This document shows, one piece after another, positions 59,776-64,000 of a stretch of DNA of 64,000 nt. This DNA is from Permianibacter fluminis (GTDB lineage: Bacteria; Pseudomonadota; Gammaproteobacteria; Enterobacterales; Permianibacteraceae): NCBI RefSeq assembly GCF_013179735.1, contig NZ_JABMEG010000002.1, positions 558,001 to 622,000 on the forward strand. Direction: 5' to 3'. Numbering within the stretch: the stretch's first letter is position 1; every line of letters starts with the position of its first letter. Position numbers and translations under genes: made by a program. The notes under the pieces were generated by a model. It worked only from the letters and a program-made list of their open reading frames with translations, was not told the origin of the DNA and searched no databases.

Positions 59776-61140
59776 TCAATTCAGCGCCGGCACGGTGCAG
59801 CCGGTAGCGACCACATTCGGCGCCGCATCGGCCACTTTCTCAGTGTTGATGCGCAGCGCGTTCAGCAATTGACCGCGTGGTGCCAGCACCCGGGCCGCTG
59901 CCAGTTCCAGATCGTAACGGCCGTTGATCAGGGCCCGCTGGGCCTGGAACAACTCGTTTTCGGTGTCGAGCAAGTCGAGCAGACTGCGCTGACCGAGCTG
60001 GAATTGTTGGCGATAGGCTTCGCGGACTTTGGTCATCGATTGCACATGCTGCTCGAGCGACGCGATTTGCTCGCGCAGGGTCAGCAGATCGCTCCAGGCG
60101 ACCGCGACGATTTGACCGACTTCCCGGCAGCTGGCATCACGGCGTGATTGGGCGGCGGCAAGTTGATTGGCAAATTGCCGATCACGGGCCCGATCAGAAC
60201 CGCCGGCAAACAGGTTGTAACTCAGCACCACGGCAACCCGGGTGGTTTCCTGATCGCCGGTCACGCCATCGATGTCATTGCCGTCATCGCGGCGGGCCTG
60301 CAATTCCAACGACGGGTAGTAACCGGCCTGGGCACCTTCATGGGCCCGGCGGGCGGCGTCGGTTTCGGCTAGCGTGGCCAGCAGTTGCGGCGCGCTGTCG
60401 AGCGCACCGGTGCCAACCGCGCCATCCGGAACGGCGCCGGTAATGCTTGGCAGCGGCTTCAGTTCAGCCGCCGGGCGGCTACCGACCACGCGCTGAAAGC
60501 GGGTGTTCACATCCTGCAGGTTGCTGCGTTCGGTCAGCAGATTGCTGCGCGCCAGCGCCAGCCGGCCGATGGCCTGCTCGCGATCGACGCCTTTGCTGAC
60601 GCCGGCACCCACTCGCTCTTCAATTTGTTTCAGCGTGGTTTCATGCGCTTTCAGATTCTGTTCGGCCAGGCTGTTCAGCTCCTTGAACCGGAGCAGATCC
60701 AGAAACGCGCGGCTGGCTTCCAGCGCGGTTTCTTCGGCGCTTTGCCGCCAGCGGTAATAGGCAGCGACCGACAGGTGATCGAGGCGACCGACTTCTGCCG
60801 GGGTGGCAAAGCCGTCGAATATCATCTGGCGCAGCACCAGAGCGTAGCTGTCGCCATCCAGATCACTGGTCGAAGTGCCGAACAGGCCGGGCCGTTCGCG
60901 CTTTTCCTGAACCCAGTTGGCTTGCAGATCGACCCTTGGCAGGTAGCCGCCGAACGCCGCTTCACGGGCATCGAGTGAGGCTTGAAATTCAAACCAGCTG
61001 TTGCGGGTCAGCGGTTGATTGGTGACGGCCATGGTGACCGCGCCGCGCAAATCGTCGACCTCGTTCTGGGCGTAAGCCGGCGCGGCGAGCAAGAACAGGC
61101 AACACAACAGTTTCGCCAACGGGCGCGGTTGGAATGGCAT
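59776..61140 (-). CDS. TolC-family outer membrane channel protein
   Basis: A 454-residue outer membrane efflux protein for the type I secretion machine. The signal peptide is FQPRPLAKLLCCLFLLAAPAYA. The mature part has two OEP repeats with the usual long helices: AAFGGYLPRVDLQANWVQE with NLFGTSTSDLDGDSYALVLR, then AGYYPSLELQARRDDGNDID with VVLSYNLFAGGSDRARDRQF, and FQLGQRSLLDLLDTENELFQ near the end, the conserved segment of TolC proteins. A C-terminal extension (about 430-454) has two cysteines-bearing TGC but no known motif. GTG 61146 is an alternative start. It is the first gene of the block leading to the adhesin. Confidence 0.93.
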   Translation of the reverse strand: MPFQPRPLAKLLCCLFLLAAPAYAQNEVDDLRGAVTMAVTNQPLTRNSWFEFQASLDAREAAFGGYLPRVDLQANWVQEKRERPGLFGTSTSDLDGDSYALVLRQMIFDGFATPAEVGRLDHLSVAAYYRWRQSAEETALEASRAFLDLLRFKELNSLAEQNLKAHETTLKQIEERVGAGVSKGVDREQAIGRLALARSNLLTERSNLQDVNTRFQRVVGSRPAAELKPLPSITGAVPDGAVGTGALDSAPQLLATLAETDAARRAHEGAQAGYYPSLELQARRDDGNDIDGVTGDQETTRVAVVLSYNLFAGGSDRARDRQFANQLAAAQSRRDASCREVGQIVAVAWSDLLTLREQIASLEQHVQSMTKVREAYRQQFQLGQRSLLDLLDTENELFQAQRALINGRYDLELAAARVLAPRGQLLNALRINTEKVADAAPNVVATGCTVPALN

Positions 61141-61146
61141 GGTCAC

Positions 61147-61686
61147 TTTCGTCTCTCTGGGTCCACAAAGCCACCGACAGCTCGGCTGGTGGCGGCAAAA
61201 GTCTGAGTGTTGTTGCCATTCCTTGGCATCCGGTCACTGTCAGTGGTGCTGACGGGTGCTCGGACCTTTGCAGCACTTGGGCAAGAAGTGTGCCGCGATT
61301 CCCCTATTGCTTGCTGTCAGGAGAGCTGGACGCTTGCAGCCTGCGCCAATGCTGATGATTCCTGAGGTTTTCTGGTACCGACCAGCCGCGTGCGGCAAAC
61401 GAACGCCTACGCTGCGGCGCGATGCTGGCCTGACAAAATACGGCACATTACGCCATTTGCGGTAATTCCCGCCAGCGACAAAGCAAATAAAAACAGAGGC
61501 TTGTAGGGGATCTTTACAGCCACTTGCAAAGAGTTGGCGGAAATTTGGCGTGTCGGATCATCGGCAGAGGGGGGCCGGGCGGTTGTGACCGGAACCTCTA
61601 GCGGGCGCTCAAGGCGGCGCTCCAGTGCGCCACCGAAACCGGCGATTGACAGTACAGATAACCGCCGGTCCTAATCAGCAACCGGC
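61147..61686. other. Intergenic stretch upstream of the secretion operon
   Basis: About 540 bases without a supported gene. It should contain the promoter of the TolC-ABC-HlyD-regulator operon, since the next minus-strand gene upstream ends at 61687. The segment 61460-61510 is relatively AT-rich. No inverted repeat or sigma-70 pair is convincing. Confidence 0.5.
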
Positions 61687-62532
61687 TCAGTTGAAGGTAT
61701 CGCAGGCGGACAGCTGGCCCTGCTCCAGCCCGGCCCGGAACCAGTGCACCCGCTGCTTGCTGCTGCCGTGGGTGAACGACTCGGGCACGACCCGGCCACC
61801 GGCCTGTTGCTGCAAGCGGTCATCGCCGATGGCGGCGGCGGCCGTCAGCGCTTCTTCGACATCGCCCGACTCAAGAAACGGCAGGCGTTTCTCGGCATGG
61901 TGCGCCCAGAGTCCGGCGAAACAATCGGCCTGCAATTCCAGTTTGACCGAGAGGGCATTGCTGTCTGCTTCCGACAAGCGCTGCCGCGCCTTGTGCACTT
62001 GTTCGGACAAACCCAGCAAATTCTGCACGTGATGGCCGACTTCGTGCGCGATGACATAGGCTTGGGCGAAATCGCCGGGCGCGCCAAAGCGCTGGCTCAG
62101 ATCGCGATAGAAACCCAAATCGATGTAAACCTTTTCATCGGGCGGGCAATAAAACGGCCCCATCGCCGATTCGCCCATGCCGCAAGCGGTTGCGGTCGAG
62201 TCGGTGAACAGCACCAGCGTTGGCAGCCGGTATTGGCCGCCTTCGCGCTGAAACACGGCGGTCCAGACATCCTCGGTATCACCCAGCACATGGGCAACAA
62301 AATCGGCTTGCGGATCCTGACCTGGTTGCAAGGCCGGACCTTGTTCGGTCGTGGCACTGCCGGCGCCGGCCATTTCGGCGCCTTGCATCAGCAATTGCGG
62401 ATCGACACCAAAATACATTGCGATCAGCAGCAACACGATGCCGCCAATGCCGCCACCAACCAGACCTTTTCCTGCGCGCATGCCGCGCCGATCTTCCACA
62501 TTGCTGCTACGCCGAAAACCTTCCCATTTCAT
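61687..62532 (-). CDS. YpfJ-type neutral zinc metallopeptidase
   Basis: A 281-residue membrane-anchored protease of the YpfJ/KPN_02809 family. An N-terminal cytoplasmic segment MKWEGFRRSSNVEDRRG is typical of the family. A membrane helix follows (LVGGGIGGIVLLLIAMYFGV, about 24-43). The zinc site is HEVGHH (163-168) with the downstream ELQADCFAGLWAHH providing a third ligand. The Cys in TACGMGE and YCPPDEK are also conserved in the family. The function of the family in the cell is not clear. ATG 62532 has AGGAGA upstream and matches the family N-terminus; the longer frame is not supported. It ends 540 bases before the TolC-like gene. Confidence 0.93.
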   Translation of the reverse strand: MKWEGFRRSSNVEDRRGMRAGKGLVGGGIGGIVLLLIAMYFGVDPQLLMQGAEMAGAGSATTEQGPALQPGQDPQADFVAHVLGDTEDVWTAVFQREGGQYRLPTLVLFTDSTATACGMGESAMGPFYCPPDEKVYIDLGFYRDLSQRFGAPGDFAQAYVIAHEVGHHVQNLLGLSEQVHKARQRLSEADSNALSVKLELQADCFAGLWAHHAEKRLPFLESGDVEEALTAAAAIGDDRLQQQAGGRVVPESFTHGSSKQRVHWFRAGLEQGQLSACDTFN

Positions 62533-62593
62533 GTTCGGTTCTCCTGAATCAATGGCCGGACTGGCTCCTGCCCATTGCGAGAATGGCAAGCTT

Positions 62594-63676
62594 TCAGAGC
62601 CGCAAAAACCGCCGCAAGTTTTTCTGTTCCCGTTCGAATGCCTGCGCCAGCGCCAGTTGTACCGCCGCCCGGCGCAGGTTGTCACCGGATTGTTCGACCC
62701 GGAAGTAATGATCGCCATTCAAATGATCGGTCAGGAAGCGAATGGCGAGCGTTGCGGTTATCGCCAGAGTCGAGGGCAGCAGGGCTTCACGTTCGACCCG
62801 GACGAGCTCGCTATCCAGCACCGATAAAAAGCCATCGGCAAGGGCGCGGAACAGTGGCGTCGACACGGTCACGGCATCGGGCACACTGTGCTCGCCGGCC
62901 GGATTGCAGTAGGACCGCGCCATGTCGGCGAAATCGAAGACCAGACTCGATACCATGACCGTGTCCAGATCGAGCACGGCCAGTGCTTTGGCGCCGTTCT
63001 GGTCAAACAATACATTGGCGATCTTGGTATCTCCGTGAACAAAGCGCGCCGGCAAGCGGCCGCTGACGCATTGCTGTTCCAGATGTTCAAGCTGCGGCAG
63101 GAAATGCTCGCAGCCGGCGATGACGCTGGCCGCGTGCTGACGCCGGCCCAGTCGATCACTTTGCACGGCTTCCCGTAGCGCCTGAATGCGGTTGGACAGC
63201 TGATGGAATTCCGGCAGCGCCGGCTGGTAATGGCGGGGATTGAAATCGCGCAGTGCCAGCAAAAACGCGGCAATGGCTCGCGCCCCTTCGCGCGCGACCG
63301 CCTCGCTGCCGACCCGATCATGATTGATGCCGTTTGGAATGAACCGGGTGGCACGCCAGTAACCGCCGTCGATCAGGGCGGCGTAATCACCGTTCTTGCT
63401 GGCGATCGGTTGCAGGACCTGCTCACGATAGCTGAGGTCGGCAACATGGTCGGCCAGATGCTGGCAAACCTGCACCACGTTTTCGATTACGCGCTGCGGC
63501 TGGGGAAACACCGCAGAGTTGATCCGCTGCAGCACGACATCGCCAATGCGCAAACTGATATTGATACGGCTTTCTTCGCCGCCCAGCGCTTGCGCCGGTG
63601 ATGCCGGCAATTGCCAGGCAGCGCGCAAGGCGGACACGGTTGCGGCGGGCATCAGGCTGGGAGAATCCATCGGCAT
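62594..63676 (-). CDS. Phosphotransferase of the APH superfamily (NahK-like sugar kinase)
   Basis: A 360-residue soluble kinase of the aminoglycoside phosphotransferase/choline kinase superfamily. The catalytic loop is RFVHGDTKIANVLFD (Brenner motif, Asp in HGD, Asn in AN) and the metal loop is VLDLDTVM. The N-terminal signature VLQRINSAVFPQPQRVIENV is characteristic of the branch that includes N-acetylhexosamine 1-kinase NahK, which makes GlcNAc- or GalNAc-1-phosphate. A sugar 1-kinase role is thus likely, but the specificity cannot be read. Start choices: ATG 63676 (used) or 63769; the extra 31 residues of the longer form are polar and low in complexity. It lies 61 bases upstream of the YpfJ-type gene and may be co-transcribed with it. 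Confidence 0.82.
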   Translation of the reverse strand: MPMDSPSLMPAATVSALRAAWQLPASPAQALGGEESRINISLRIGDVVLQRINSAVFPQPQRVIENVVQVCQHLADHVADLSYREQVLQPIASKNGDYAALIDGGYWRATRFIPNGINHDRVGSEAVAREGARAIAAFLLALRDFNPRHYQPALPEFHQLSNRIQALREAVQSDRLGRRQHAASVIAGCEHFLPQLEHLEQQCVSGRLPARFVHGDTKIANVLFDQNGAKALAVLDLDTVMVSSLVFDFADMARSYCNPAGEHSVPDAVTVSTPLFRALADGFLSVLDSELVRVEREALLPSTLAITATLAIRFLTDHLNGDHYFRVEQSGDNLRRAAVQLALAQAFEREQKNLRRFLRL

Positions 63677-63811
63677 CGTCAAATCTTTCTGGTCCGGCCC
63701 TGAGGCGTTAGCGGCGTCAGTGGCTTGAGGTGGCGTGGGTTTGTATGAGCTTGCGTGCGGTGCAATCAAAGTTCACTAGCTTGAAGTCTTGGCAGCAAGT
63801 CGCAAAAGGGA

Positions 63812-63886
63812 CTGCAATTCAAGGCACTGCAATTCAAGTCCCTGCAATTCAAGTCCCTGCAATTCAAGTCACTTCAGTTCAGCTCG
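63812..63886. repeat. 15-bp tandem repeat upstream of the NahK-like gene
   Basis: CTGCAATTCAAGGCA, CTGCAATTCAAGTCC, CTGCAATTCAAGTCC and CTGCAATTCAAGTCA from 63812 to 63871, then a degenerate copy CTTCAGTTCAGCTCG. It lies 136 bases or more upstream of the kinase start, in promoter position. The 324 bases from 63677 to the window end hold no other recognisable element. Confidence 0.85.
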
Positions 63887-64000
63887 TCGCAACAAACGGC
63901 GCGTAGCGTGGTCGCGGTGGCGCTGCCTGTCAAGCAAGGCATATTCGTAGCGAGCCGTGCATCCGCAATTTGGCGGCAGGTCCGACCGCATGCAATCGAA

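Noticed and set aside
61240-61465. Short frames of about 68 codons on both strands in the gap before the TolC-like gene
   Set aside because: The two frames are reverse complements of each other and have no supporting features.

Overview
The window is ordinary chromosomal DNA of a moderately GC-rich, diderm (Gram-negative) gammaproteobacterium. The evidence is a zipA gene between smc and NAD-dependent ligA, an HrpA-type helicase, TonB-dependent uptake, c-type cytochromes, a PEP-CTERM protein and a type I secreted RTX adhesin with its own transporter. I cannot name the species. I see no rRNA, tRNA, CRISPR array, insertion sequence or phage gene. Thirty-seven protein genes are supported.

Layout. 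1-7.5 kb: a CHASE3 histidine kinase cut by the window edge, an M18 aminopeptidase, and a long hrpA that carries two in-frame insertions of palindromic repeat DNA. 7.6-13.6 kb: a membrane/SRPBCC fusion, a repeat-rich intergenic block, an alkaline-ceramidase-like membrane protein, a PAP2/haloperoxidase-like secreted protein, a LicD-type protein and a RIO kinase. 13.6-15.5 kb: two tandem paralogous periplasmic solute-binding proteins. 15.9-20.6 kb: three exported proteins (DUF4397 lipoprotein, PEP-CTERM protein, subtilisin-like protease with PKD, PPC and P domains). 20.9-21.6 kb: a class I glutamine amidotransferase.

21.8-28.4 kb is the most interesting possible system. A TonB-dependent receptor is divergent from a cytochrome cluster made of a two-haem c4-like cytochrome, a MauG/CcpA-type dihaem protein and a membrane-anchored parallel beta-helix protein ending in a cytochrome c domain. 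The last two overlap by 4 bases. The shared control region holds a perfect 14-bp palindrome and a separate inverted repeat over the cytochrome ribosome binding site. This suggests substrate uptake coupled to periplasmic redox chemistry, but the substrate is unknown.

28.6-32.5 kb: a CDP-glycerol glycerophosphotransferase-like enzyme, a TetR regulator, an unknown exported protein and a FabH-like ketoacyl synthase. 32.8-39.5 kb: smc-zipA-ligA, with two perfect, oppositely oriented DnaA boxes upstream of smc. 39.6-42.3 kb: a SemiSWEET transporter, a TonB-C lipoprotein, a ParA-like ATPase with an unknown partner, and a small Asp-Arg-Arg-rich protein.

42.4-61.1 kb is one functional block on the minus strand: TolC-like outer membrane protein, LapB-type ABC transporter, HlyD-type adaptor, a LuxR-type regulator without a receiver phospho-acceptor, and then a 4272-residue RTX adhesin. 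The adhesin has a LapA-like N-terminal retention module with a TAAG (LapG-type) cleavage site, about twenty near-identical cadherin-like units, VCBS modules and a C-terminal RTX block. Its repeats have recently recombined: one 570-bp segment is present twice without a mismatch. 61.7-63.7 kb: a YpfJ-type zinc metallopeptidase and a NahK-like sugar kinase. The window ends just after a 15-bp tandem repeat.
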